DNA from: Selaginella tamariscina
Lineage: Eukaryota > Streptophyta > Lycopodiopsida > Selaginellales > Selaginellaceae
NCBI GenBank assembly: GCA_003024785.1
Contig: PUQB01000465.1
Location: forward strand, 88,501 to 152,500
Reading direction: 5' to 3'
Length of the DNA: 64,000 bases
Shown: positions 12,560 to 24,330 of the stretch, in pieces
How positions within the stretch are numbered: position 1 is the first letter of the stretch
Layout of the letters: every line of letters starts with the position of its first letter
Program-made: the position numbers and the translations under genes
The notes under the pieces: model-generated
Database searches by the model: none
Seen by the model: the letters and a program-made list of their open reading frames with translations, nothing else
What the model was told of the DNA's origin: nothing

Positions 12560-14075
12560 TCACATGGAAGGTGCGGCGGGATTAATCTCGCCACCCCTTC
12601 AATGCCTCCTGAAAGAGTGGGCGGGATTAATCTCGCCACCTTTCTGGAGGCCTTGAACGGGAGTGCGGAATTAATCTTGCCACCCTTCTCGGTTCAGAGA
12701 GAACTGGGCAGGATTTATTTCTCACACCCCTTCAGTGACTCCAGAAAGGGGCGGGATTAATCTCGCCCACCATGTAAGTGATGGTTAAATGAATTTCCCC
12801 ACCCTTCCCAATTCTCTCCATTGGTATGTAAACCTTCTACGTCTCAGACAGAAACGTTTGGGATTGGTCCGACTCACCAATGGAGAAAAAAAGGAAGGGT
12901 GGCGGGATTCATTCCTCCAACAGGCATTGAAGACTCGGCGGGATTAATCCCGCCGCCCAGGGCCTTCACTCGGTCCCTATGCGGCGGGATTAATCCCGCC
13001 GGACGCCAATTCCCTGCGCGGAATCGGGCGGGATTAATCCCGCCGCCTAGGCACTTCAGGCAGGCCAATGGCGGCGGGATAAATCCCGCCCGATTCCGCC
13101 AGGGCATGCGTCGCGGCGAGATTAATCCCGCCGTCCCAGGCCCTTCACTCAGGCCTTAGTCGGCGGGATTAATCCCGCCGAACGCCAATGCCCTGTGCGA
13201 AATCTTGCGGGATTAATCCCGCCGCCTAGGCCCTTCAGGCAGGCCAATGGCGGCGGGATAAATCCCGCCCGATTCCGCGCAGGGCATGCGTACGCGGCGG
13301 GATTAATCCCGCCCACCATGTAAGGGATGGTGAAATTAATCCCACCACCCTTCTCAGTTCCCTCCATTGGTATTTTGTAAACCTTCTCCGTCTCAGACAG
13401 AGTTAGTCGGGATTGATTCAACATACCAATGGAGGAAAAAAGAAGGGTGGCGGGATTAATCCCGCCACCGGGTAATGAAGGTTCGGAGAGACTAATCCCG
13501 CCGCCCTCTCGTAAATCATGCGCTCACACATATATTGGCTGCGGCATTTTGAACAGGGATGGGTGGGGGCGGGATTAATCCCGCCGCTTATATCCTGCGG
13601 AAGTGCCTGAGCGGCGGGATTAATCCCGCCGCCCTCCGCGAAGGGCATGAGCGTGGGGCCGGATTAATCCGTTCATGTCCTGCGTGAATTCCCTGGGCGG
13701 GGGATTACGCGCAGGACATGTCATGCAGGCTCTTCGGTTAGCCTTCCGTGCAGGATCTTTCATGCAGGCTCTTCGGTTAGCCTCATGAGCGGCGGGATTA
13801 ATCCCGCCGCCCATCCCCTGTAAATGCCCTGCGCGGAATCCGGCGGGATTAATCCCGCCCATTAGGGCCTTCACACAGGCCATTGCCGGCGAGATAAATC
13901 CCGCCGCATTCCGCGCAGGGCATGGGTGAGCGGCGGGATTAATCCCGCCGAGGCCCTCACGCAGGCCATGGCGGCGGGATTAATCCCGCCGCCATGGCCA
14001 TATAGCGGCGGGATTAATCCCGCCGCCCCATAAACCTAGCGGCGGGATTAATCCCGCCGCTCGAGGGCTTAGCGT
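12560..14075. repeat. Palindrome array 3, ParB-gene side of unit A2
   Basis: About thirty copies of GGCGGGATTAATCCCGCC and close variants (central ATAAAT or ATTTAT) repeat every 45-55 bp. Spacers come from a small set, for example those containing GCCCTGCGCGGAAT, AGGCCCTTCACTCAGGCC and TAGGCCCTTCAGGCAGGCC. Two spacers hold a longer inverted repeat, CTCCATTGGTAT...ATACCAATGGAG, near 13360-13430. At 13715-13790 a segment CATGCAGGCTCTTCGGTTAG is directly repeated without a palindrome between the copies. Confidence 0.9.
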
Positions 14076-14139
14076 GTGTGCGAGAGATAAAATTAATAAA
14101 TAAAAAAATTATACAGATAAAAACACACACATATATATA

Positions 14140-14181
<42 letters not shown>

Positions 14182-14844
14182 GTATGTATGTATGTATAGT
14201 GTACGTGTGTGTGCAAGAGATAGATAAATAAATAAAATTATACAGTACTGGTACACATAATATATGTGTGTACATAGGTATATATGTGTGTATATGTATA
14301 TCGTGTGTATGCGTGTGAGCGAAACAAATAAAATCATACAGATAAACAAACACACACACACACATATATATACACAGGAGTGTGCGTGTGTGTGCGAAAG
14401 ATAAAACTAATAAATAAATAAAATTATACAGATAAACACACACATATATATGTGTGTATATAGATATATAATCCATAGAGAAAGAGAGAGAGTCTGTGAA
14501 TATATAAGCATATATATAAACTAGTGTTGTATGTATGTATATATGTATATAGGTATATATATATGTGTATATGTATATTGTGTGTATGCGTGTGTGAGCG
14601 AAACAAATAAAATCATACAGATAAACAAACACACACACACACACACATATACATACACAGGAGTGTGCGTGTGTGTGCGAGAGATAAAACTAATAAATAA
14701 ATAAAATTATACAGAAAACACACACATATATATATGTGTGTATATAGATATATAACCCATATGAATATATAAGCATATATATAAACTAGTGTTGTATACT
14801 ATTTGTTAATATGCATCATATGTATATATATATATATATATATG

Positions 14845-14885
<41 letters not shown>

Positions 14886-15175
14886 GCAGTGTGCGTGTGT
14901 GTGGGAGAGATAGATCAATAAAAAAAAATTTACAGATACTGGTACACATAATATATGTATGTATATATGTATATAGGTATATATATATGTGTATATGTAT
15001 ATCGTGTGTATGCGTGTGTGAGCGAAACAAATAAAATCATACAGATAAACAAACACACACCCACACACACATATACATACACAGGAGTGTGCGTGTGTGT
15101 GCGAGAGATAAAACTAATAAATAAATTTATACGCACACTCCTATACATATACATACACACACACACACACACACA
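14076..15175. repeat. TG/TA minisatellite field, unit A2
   Basis: Several tandem copies of a 150-200 bp unit contain GTGTGCGTGTGTGTGCGAGA, then ATAAAACTAATAAATAAA and AAAATTATACAGATAAA, with (TA)n, (TG)n and (CA)n tracts of varying length. No coding potential is seen. Confidence 0.85.
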
Positions 15176-15540
15176 CAGATCTCACCTGTGTGCACAGCCG
15201 CCGCCGCCGATTTCACAGCCGCCGCCTCTTGAAACCCTAAGAATATACCTAAACCCTAAAGGAATTAAATATATATATTAACCCTAATAGAATATTCCTT
15301 CTGAGAATATACTTAAACCCTAAAAAGAATAAAATATAGATTCGCCCTAAACGAATATTCTTTCATTATATTATTGTGCGTGTGGGTGTATCACATACAC
15401 CCCAAAAATATAAATCATGCAGGGATTTAACATGTGTGTGTCCATGAGAGTGTTAAAGTTTCATGTGTATCAATACATACATACACATTGCATATATTAA
15501 TACACATAATATATACATACACACGTGTATACACACAGAC
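15176..15540. other. Conserved low-copy stretch with GCCGCC and AAACCCTAA motifs, unit A2
   Basis: CCGCCGCCGCCGATTTCACA is followed by AAACCCTAAGAATATACC and related AAACCCTAAA copies. The stretch is present in all four units (also about 1190-1360, 45590-45730 and 57190-57360). AAACCCTAA is a plant telo-box, common in 5' regions of plant genes, so a promoter or leader role is possible; no ORF supports a gene. Confidence 0.4.
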
Positions 15541-15554
15541 ATACATACATATTA

Positions 15555-16140
15555 CATGGGTTTAGGGTTTAGGGTTTAGGGTTTGGATTTAGGATGGATC
15601 ATGCATGGTGTGTATGTATGAGAGAAGAGAGAGTGTTGAAAAATTATTTTTGTACACATTGCATATATTAGTACACATATATACTTACACATATTATACA
15701 CAGATATACATACATAGTATATAGAGAAGAGAGACAGTACATATTATGGATCATGCATGGTGTGTATTATACACACAGACATACATACATATTAGTACAT
15801 AATATTTGAGAGACCGAGTACATATTATAGATCATGCATGGTGTGTATGTTTGAGAGAAGAGAGACAGTACATATTAACATGGATCATGCATGGTGTGTA
15901 TGTATGAGAGAAGACAGAAAGTACACATATATACATACAGAGTACACATATATACATGCACACGTGTATACACACAGACATACATACATATTACATGAGT
16001 AAATTCATTGTGTTACATATTAGGGTTTAGGGTTTAGGGTTTAGGATGGATCATGCATGGTGTGAAGAGAGAGTGTTGAAAAATTATTTTTGTACACACA
16101 TGTATACACAGGGTTTAGGGTTTAGGGTTTAGGGTTTGCT
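15555..16140. repeat. Interstitial telomere-like repeats, unit A2
   Basis: Three short tracts of TTTAGGG repeats lie at about 15558-15594, 16021-16045 and 16108-16140, with 3-5 units each. They are separated by copies of a segment containing GGATCATGCATGGTGTGTATG and AGAGAAGAGAGA. The CATGCATG segment is itself repeated at least five times. Confidence 0.85.
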
Positions 16141-16299
16141 CCCAACAAGCTTAATATAAATATTACACATGTAAATTCAATGTGTTACATACACACAGAT
16201 TGAGTACATATATCATACATGCGTTGAACATGATGTTTTCAATAAAGAAGCAACATATTTCTTCAGTTTGGTTTAGGGTTGTGCATGTGTGTGCATATG

Positions 16300-17300
16300 T
16301 GTTTTTGTAAGTTCTTGTAATGCGTGTGTAAATTTATGATTGTGTTTATATATGTGTGCAAAACAAACATCGAATAATTAAGAAAATAATATTAATAAAC
16401 ACACTATGAACATATTTTAAATTATACATAATAATATATGATTTTATCTAATATATAGCCATATATAGTTTTAATAATATATATTAATTTAATATTGATA
16501 AAAAGGTTTAACATTGAAATATTCTTGAAATAATAAGAAATTAATTGAGAAAATCCCATTAATATATACAAATGTAAATTAAGTACTCAAATAATTAACT
16601 AAATTAATTATCATAATCATGTTTAATATTGGAATATTCTTGGAATAATAAGAAAATAATAAAGAATATCCCATTAATATAAAGAAGATTAATTACTCAA
16701 GTAATTAAGGAAATGATATTAATATATATATTATTAAAACTATATATGACTATATATTAGATAAAATGATGTATTATTATGTATAATTTAAAATATGTTC
16801 ATAGTGTGTATTAATTTAATATTGATAATAAGGTTTAACACATGAATATTCTTGAAATAATAACAAATTAATTGAGAAAATCCCATTAATATATACAAAT
16901 GTAGAATAATTACTGCAATAATTAAGAACAAGACTAATTTAATTATGATAATCAGGTTTAATATTAGAATATTCTTCAAATATTAATAAAATATTAAAGA
17001 ATATCCCATTGATACTAGGAAATGAAAACTAAATACTCGAGTAATTAAGAAAATAATAATAATAAACAGACTATGAATATATTTTAAATGATACATAATA
17101 ATATATCAATTTATTTATTGTATAAGTATATATTATATATATATATATATATATAATATATACTTGAATACTAAGAATGTAAATATAGTCTAAAATTTCG
17201 TAATATTAAACAGCTTGAATCACTTGAATAACATTAAATGCAATTTTAAAATACTCATTGGAACTGGAGAGTATATATGTCAGAGTGTCGGATATTTGTG
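16300..17300. repeat. AT-rich repeat field, unit A2
   Basis: Repeated short units (CCCATTAATAT, ATATTCTTGAAATAATAAGA, TATATAGTTTTAATAATATA) occur in both orientations. They match 2640-3480, 43640-44560 and 55300-56290. The short isoleucine/leucine-rich open frames are composition artefacts. Confidence 0.75.
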
Positions 17301-17383
17301 TCAACTCATCTTAAATTTTATTTTCTGTTCTTTTTAAAAAATTTGAATTTCTGACATATGTATTGTCGGTCTGACATGTAAAT

Positions 17384-17580
17384 TTGAAAATGCATTTAAT
17401 TTCCCACTCAAATTCAGATCTGGTTCTTTCTCCGGCAAGGGTTTCTTCATTTCTGTATTTTTCACTCTTTAGATCTTCTTTTTTCTTCATAGTGATCATC
17501 TCAGGAGCGAGATTAAATTGGGTGCTATTCTTTATAGGAAAGCACGGCGCCTTCAGTGCTGTTTACAAGTAAGTATTATA
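17384..17580 (+). other. Conserved block with kinase-loop-like exon end, unit A2
   Basis: A 62-codon open stretch ends in IGKHGAFSAVYK immediately before a stop that overlaps a good splice donor (AAG|TAAGTATT or CAA|GTAAGTATT). Near-identical copies are at 43376-43564 and 55110-55299, both on the minus strand. The ending resembles the glycine loop of a receptor-type kinase. The rest (MKMHLISHSNSD...) is not recognised. It may be a captured exon or a transcribed leader for the transposase gene about 1 kb downstream. Confidence 0.4.
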
Positions 17581-17734
17581 AACAAATTTAAAAATACTTA
17601 TAAAGATTCACTCTCTTACATTCTCTCTTAAAATTACAATTTAGGGGTTTAGGAATGCATTAGGATTATAATATATTCCGTTAGGGATTTATCCCGTTTA
17701 AATATCCTTTTAACTTAATATTCTAGGTTAACCG

Positions 17735-18362
17735 GGGCGGCGGGATTAATCCGGCCATTTCTTTTTCGCCTCTTCGAAGAGGGGGGATTAATCCCGCCAC
17801 CATCTCTCGGGCAATGCTTCTCCGCCACTGAAAAAGAGTGGCGGGATTAATCCCGCCGATAACCTTCTCAACTGATGAAGAGTTACCAGAATTTATTAGA
17901 AAGAGTTGTCGGCGGGATTAATCCCGCCAACCATTTTAGGAGGCAGGGAAGGGGTGGCGGGATTAATCTCGCCACCACATCCCTGTTTTAAGGATTTGGG
18001 GACAGGATTTATCCCGAGATCTCTTTGAAATCATAGTTTTGGAGAGAGTTATGTGCGGGTTTAATCCCGCCACCCATTCCCCGTCGTAAGAATTGTGGGC
18101 GGGATTAATCCCGCCGACTCTCTCCGAAGGGAGTCCGGCGGGATTAATCCCGCCGACCTTCCTTCGGAGAGAGTCGGCGGGATTAATCCCGCCGACTCCC
18201 CCGAGGAGGAAGAGCGGCGGGATTAATCCCGCCGGCTCTTCCTTGTCGGAGGGAGTCCAAGGCGGGATTAATCCCGCCGCTCTCTCGAAGGGTTGAGTCG
18301 CGGCGGGATTAATCCGCCGACCGTTCCTCGTCGGAGGGATTCGTGGCGGGATTAATCCCGCC
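17735..18362. repeat. Palindrome array 4, transposase side of unit A2
   Basis: About thirteen palindromes (GGCGGGATTAATCCCGCC and variants) have spacers built on GAGTCGGCGGG, CTCTTCCTTGTCGGAGGGAG and GACTCCCCCGAGGAGGAAGA. These are different spacers from the ParB-gene side array. The array ends about 150 bp before the transposase start. Confidence 0.88.
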
Positions 18363-18516
18363 CATCAGTTGTATTAATCAAACATGAGATATTATCTCTA
18401 AACATAATTATGTATTATTGCATATGCATATTATTAAGTAACCGTAATTCAGATTTCTTAAAAATATTGCATAAACAGATATCATAAATAATACAATTAT
18501 TTATGTGCAGGACAAT

Positions 18517-21425
18517 ATGTTTAATACTGGAGATAAAGTATGTCTTCTTCGGAACAACGAGATAGTTGGCACTGGAACTGTGGAAGTTCGAGATAATAAT
18601 GCATCATGTCACAATATTGCCCAAGGATCTTGTGTGTACGTATGGGTGAACACCATTTACAAGCATGTTGAGGTTCTGGGAATGGAATTTGAGGAGGGTT
18701 CTCCTGTATTGTGGAATTTGGATGAAGTCAAGGCTGATTTGCTTCCACAAAAGCCTTGAGTATCTCTATGGCTGCCATGATGTGAGAGCGGGTTTTGACC
18801 AAGCGAGTGTTCCCATGAACTGAGGTTCGCGCTCCATCTAGCCACTTCATCCCTCCGACGGTAGAACGTGGTCTTTGGGATCCCGTATATACTGTACCAA
18901 GCTTTTGAAGCAGATGGCCACCTTATTAAATACCATGGATGTACTCTGATAACCTGTGTCCGAGGCCATTCCATCAATACACCCAATTAGTGCAGCATAT
19001 ACAAACTCATGCCTTTGCTTTTGGGTGAGCATACGAAAGACATGTCTACATTGGGTAATTTCATTCCGGTCTGCCATCTGACAACACTTCTTCTTGCAAC
19101 AGTCAATCGTGGAAATGCTCGTAACACTTTCGGAAGATGTAGGATCCATCTTTACCCTTTGCTGAAACTTGCAGGGGAAGATCTACAACCATGAATCGCC
19201 TTTTTCTTACAATAGGACCAATGCAAGGAACCTCTTCAAATATGAGTTGTTCTTCCGGGTTGTTATTATTGAAATCCAACCCAAAATATGTTGAACCATC
19301 TTGCCGTCTTAATTCAGATGTTCGCCACCTCACGAGGGATCCAGGATACAATGTGCCATTAGGTGAACCTCTGTCACAACTACACCCACGAAGTCGGACC
19401 CTAGTTTCTCTTCTGACACTGCTTCCATTGGATTTATAGCTGTGATGATGCCTCTTCCGACTTCAATCTCACGAAGAAAGAGAATCACCTCATCCATCAC
19501 AGTAGGCAAGCCATCATCTGGTAAACTCATGCTACTATTTGTTTGTGACTCTGCATATTCTGTGTCAGCCTCACAAATGCCGAACCACAAATGCACGGGG
19601 TCAGGGAAAATCTCAAGGTTTTACCTTCAATCTACACTCAATTGAACTGTGTGAACATATGAACAAGTGCCTCAATTTGATGGGGCTCCAAGCAATTTGC
19701 ACTGGTACCTTCAACAACATATGGAATACTCATTTTAAGGATGTGGAGATTGCAAAACACTCTAGCTTTTCTAAGTGTGACACTTGTACATCATTGAAGG
19801 CTGCAAAGGCTTGTGCAAAAACCTTGGTGGAGATCACTACCATTCAAAGGAAGATGGAGGCCCACATGATTGCACAACAAACTTGCCGGTCTCAGTACTA
19901 TGCACACCGCATGCTTTCTGTGTCACGCCCATCAGAGTACCTGTGCTTGATCCATGACAAGATGGATCATTCAAAGACCAGCATTCCAAAGCTCTTGCAA
20001 ACACCAAAGTGCCTTGGAAATGTCATGAAACTTCCGATTTCATTGACAGGTGTGCTAACACATGGACACGGTTGTGAGTCATATGGACCACTTTTCACTT
20101 CCACATTGGTCTAGCGACTCCAATTTCATATTGGGTCGTTAGCCATGTGTTTCAGAAACCTTGAAGCCCACTCACAGACAAGTCCTATCAGTGATCTCAA
20201 AGTGAAGAAACAACACCTTCAACCTTTACATAATGCTCTCATGAACACAATCTGCACTTGAGGCTACTTGGGAATATGAGAGGCATTGTCAGGCAACCTG
20301 CACAAAAAACAGATGGCCCTGTTGAGAGTTCAGGTTCAGTGGAGGGATCTAGCTCAAATAGTGTACATGTTCTTCAACATCAAATAAGCTTCCTCGTCAT
20401 TTGCTTTTACAGATGGATAATTGTGCAAGCGAGAATAAAAATAGGTAAATCATTTTACTTAAGGGTTTCTCAAGCTCATACTTACTTTTATTTTCTAGAT
20501 ATGTGCTAGCATACTTGTCAATGCTGTTGCCAAAGGTGTTTTGAAAACAATCACGCTCAGTTTCCTTATGATTGGTCACACTCATAAAGATATTGATGTG
20601 TTCTTCAACAAGGTCTCCAACTCTACAAAAAGGACAAGTGCACTTACCTTACCGCATATGATGAATCTTTTTGAAAATTGCATCTCCAAAAAAAGTTGTG
20701 CTTTGCTTGTGACTGAGGTGCCAGACTTCAAAAAATTTCTCAAGGAGTATATAAAGAAGGGAGTGATTCTTTAGTTGGTCACCTTGTGCCGCTACAATTC
20801 TTTTTCTCCATACGAGATGGTATACTATTATGCAGTACAAGTTACGGCCATCAGAGCAGGAGTGGTTCTCTTCAAAAGTGGAGAGGATGGAAAGCCACTT
20901 CTCCCAGAAAGACAACCAGACCCTATTCCATTGAGTGCCCAGCTCAAGGAACAAGAGGTTATTATTGATGGCATCAAAAAATATGTGGCATGGGTTCAAA
21001 AATCGATGCCAAAGAATTCTGATAAGGCAACTGGTTACTCAAGAACTATATAAGCATGTGGTCAACTATTGGGAGACTGTTGTTCGAGAGTTGGAAGGCC
21101 TACTGTCACAAGTACAGAATTGCAACACCCTTTCTGGCCTAAAACAAGGTGGCGAGAGGAGATTGAAATGACATCACTGAGCACCTAAAGTAATCAACAA
21201 AAAATAGTATTGTTAAGGTTGCATGGTTCAAACCACAAAAAAGGCGACACGAAAAGGAAAGCGAAAGATATAATGGATGCCTAGAGAAAACATGGTCTCC
21301 CAATCAAAAAGACCCAGCATGTTTTTATAAATGTTAAATCCATTCGATATGGGTGGATGTCAAGAAGCGTTGATAAAGTCACGATTAACAAAACTGCAAG
21401 GGAATGTATGTTTTCTGAAGCTTAA
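18517..21425 (+). pseudogene. DUF7869-type transposase-like gene with internal inversion, unit A2
   Basis: ATG at 18517 (MFNTGDKVCLLRNNEIVG) follows a possible acceptor (TTTATGTGCAG). Exon 1 runs to 20444, the 54-bp intron is 20445-20498, and exon 2 runs to the stop at 21425. The segment 18738-19564 is inverted relative to copies B and C, so about 270 codons read on the wrong strand. Downstream, CDTCTSLKAAKACAK, LIHDKMDHSKT, QMDNCASENKNR, IGHTHKDIDVFF and the C-terminal WFKPQKRRHEKESER remain. Other frameshifts lie near 19995, 20080-20140, 20550, 20760, 20860, 21045 and 21320. The inversion alone destroys the product. Confidence 0.8.
18738..19571 (-). other. Inverted segment within the A2 transposase
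   Basis: Both edges carry the same 7 bp in opposite orientation: AGGCTGA at 18731-18737 and TCAGCCT at 19565-19571. In copies B and C AGGCTGA occurs once at this place. About 11 bp (GCAGACAGGAT) present at the right edge in B and C is missing here. This fits a local break, inversion and fill-in. Read on the minus strand, the segment matches the codons for DTEYAESQTN through EILKAFVEAN of the other copies. Confidence 0.85.
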
Positions 21426-23296
21426 TGCAATTACAAAATTATAAAATATCATATATTTAATATTCATAATTATTATAAACTCTTTAATAATAGTACCAAT
21501 GTTACTTAACTATATAAATTTAAAAAATGATATGGAAGATTGACTATATTATTATAGGATTTTTATATATATATTTATTACTACTATAAATTTTAATTAA
21601 TAATGTTATATTTAAATATTAATATTTTAATAACAACATCAATATTTTATATAATGTACCTCTTATGCTCTTCCTTAATTGTTATATTAGGCAATATATT
21701 ATATAATTTAATACATTCTACTTTTATAATGTTATTAATTTTTGTTCAATGATGCTATAATTATTAAAAGGGAGAATACAAAATAGAATATTCTAAAGAA
21801 TATTCTCTTTTCAAACATATTTCTAAAGAATATTCCTTTAATATTAGAAAATGCTAATTAAATAGCTAAAATTGCTAATTATTAGGAAATGGGATTATAG
21901 CCATGCCCATTTTAGTTACAACTTGCATATATTGTTAATTCTTTCTTATTACTATTGAATCAATAAGAATATTCTCTAGATTTGATGTGTTTATGGTGGG
22001 TTTATACATTATTAACATTTAATTATATGAAATATAAAATGTTTTATTGTAAATTTCATGTATAATGAAAATTTTTGAAGAAATATTGAGTCATCATTTA
22101 AATGTAATACGATGTTTCTTATGCATGTATGGTACTCATGCATGGCATGATAGAATGAATGCATGGGCATTATGCCATGCAAAATACTCATGCATGCATG
22201 TGTATATGCATACATGTCTCTTTCTCCAATATTACTTTGTGACCCAATTGGTTTATGAAGTGAAGAGCCATCTCACTTTATGGATAAGTTGATTCATAAA
22301 GTGAGATATTGTCACACTTCATGATCATATTGAATGAAGGAAGTGAGGACACTTCTCACTTCATGAACCAATTCGTTCACAAAGTGAGTAGTTGTCTCAC
22401 TTTGTGAACTAATTAGATTAATGAAATGAGTAGTGGAGAACGACCATGTACATGTCACAAATCCATTTGGATTAAGAAAAAAAAAAATTCTCGAGCTACA
22501 ACTTTAGATTTATGTTTTTTTTTCATTATACATTGCTACATAATCTCTTTATGTTTTTTTTTTATAAAATGTCATTCACTTAATTTAATTCTTAGAATTA
22601 CCATTCAAAAAATTAACTACATTTTTGAAAATTGTGATTACTTAGTTTTTATGCTTGTTCTTTGCAAGGATTGATTAATTTATAGGTTAAAAGGGTTTTA
22701 ATTTATTTCCTTTGAAACTAAAAGATGTTGTGTGGTAATATGTTACATTTCTATTGTTTACAAACTAATTATTTATAATACATAAGACTTGATAAATAAG
22801 AACACCTTCTGCATCTTTATGGTAAGATAACGTTATGATTTATTTATTTTTATTAATAAGATTGAATTGATAATGCATGATTTTGTTGAGTTTATGTTTA
22901 CAAAAGTCTCTTCAACTATGTGGTTAACATAACCTGCAATATGACACAATGGGAAAACATTGTAAGTAGTTAGGAACCAATCGTGCAACTCTATATCGTA
23001 TTCTGCAAGTTCACAGCTGGACTGGTGTCTTTACATTCATTAATATTGTTGATGTTTTAAAGATGCTTTTGTGTTTGTTGTTCATATGGTAGTTTTGCAC
23101 CAGGTTGGGGTTTTGTTATGGCCACAAGCATGTTGTATATAACAAAACTTAGGGTCAGTCATGCTATTATGCATTGAGGCTTTAAAGATTTTAAATCTAC
23201 ATGCTATGGAGATTTAAAGGAGGAAATGGATTAAAAGAAAGAACTGTTTTCAACGTTGACTAATGGTGATTACGCACATCAATAATAAGTGTAAAG

Positions 23297-23900
23297 TTAT
23301 GACCCAATGATGTTTTATTCATTGTTTTAGGTCATTGCAAGTTAAAATGTTATGACATATATACACACGCCATCATAGTTGGTGGCACAAATGGTTGGTG
23401 GTGGTATGCCCACCATTGAAGTAGATAGCCGGTGCACATGAGTGGTGGCCCCGGATGGAGGTTGAGACCCTGGGCAATTGGCCAGCCTTAGCAACCTCAA
23501 AACGGTGGCATGTGTGAATAGTAGGTGTCAAGTGTGTTGTTGCTTATGGAGTGTTTACTCCATGAACTGGTCACAATAAATGCTTCACTATATCACATGT
23601 TATGACCCAATGATGTTTTATTTATTTCTTTTTAGGTCACTACAAGTTGGAGCATTATGGTATATATACACATGCCATTATAGATGGTGGACAAGTGGTT
23701 GGTGGTGGTATGGTCACCATCAAAGTAGATAATTGGCATGCACAAGCAGCGGCCCTAGATGGAGGTCGAGACCTTGGGCAGTTGGCCGGCCTTAGCAACC
23801 CTAAAATGGTGGCATTGGTGGATAGTGATAGCTATTAGGCAGCATTGACAGATCAAGATAAGTGTCAAGTGGTGTTGACAATAGGCTAGATTTGATCGCC
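23297..23900. repeat. Direct duplication of about 300 bp in the left arm
   Basis: GTTATGACCCAATGATGTTT occurs at 23297 and again about 300 bp later. It is followed both times by similar sequence (GGTGGTGGTATG, GTAGATA, GATGGAGGT, TTGGCC, CCTTAGCAACC). The second copy diverges less from the single copy found in the right arm (about 37615-37800). Confidence 0.65.
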
Positions 23901-23934
23901 CAGACCAACTACCCAAGGTGCAAAGGACGGCACA

Positions 23935-24330
23935 CATGGGGGAGGTGCGCTAAGGCAGTTGACCCAATACTTGGTTGTATTGAAGTCACCCAACGGGAGA
24001 TGCCACCGAGGTTATGGACAAGTACCACTTGACCCACTATATAAGCAGGCATGCAAGTAGTGGGAAGGGGTTCTTTTAGTTCTTCTTCTTATTGTGTTCT
24101 TGTCTAAGTACTCAGATCGATTCCTTGTGCATTGGTTTCAATTTGCATCTTTTCTTCTATGCTTGTTACATGCCAAGCAACAATAGTCTCTCTCTCTCTC
24201 CATAGCAAGCTTGCACTTCTTAGTTGAACTTCAAACCTCCATAGTCCTCTATACATGGATCCTTGTGACGTTTAAGTAGAGGCCACCACTGCATACTCCC
24301 ATATGATTCAAAGGGATAACCGGACCTTTG
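23935..24330 (+). other. Possible solo-LTR or promoter-like relic
   Basis: CACTATATAAGCAGGCATGC looks like a TATA box with a start region, followed by a T/C-rich leader and TCTCTCTCTCTC. The inverse copy is at about 37110-37510. No flanking target duplication or TG...CA end was found, so this is a weak call. Confidence 0.3.

Noticed and set aside
12821..13883. Open frames rich in GGINPA/GLIPP peptides in the palindrome arrays
   Set aside because: They are the palindrome read in frame on either strand; lengths follow the spacing and no frame is conserved between arrays.
14014..15281. Long open frames rich in Thr, His, Tyr and Ile
   Set aside because: They are translations of (CA)n and (TA)n tracts, present on both strands and in several frames at once.
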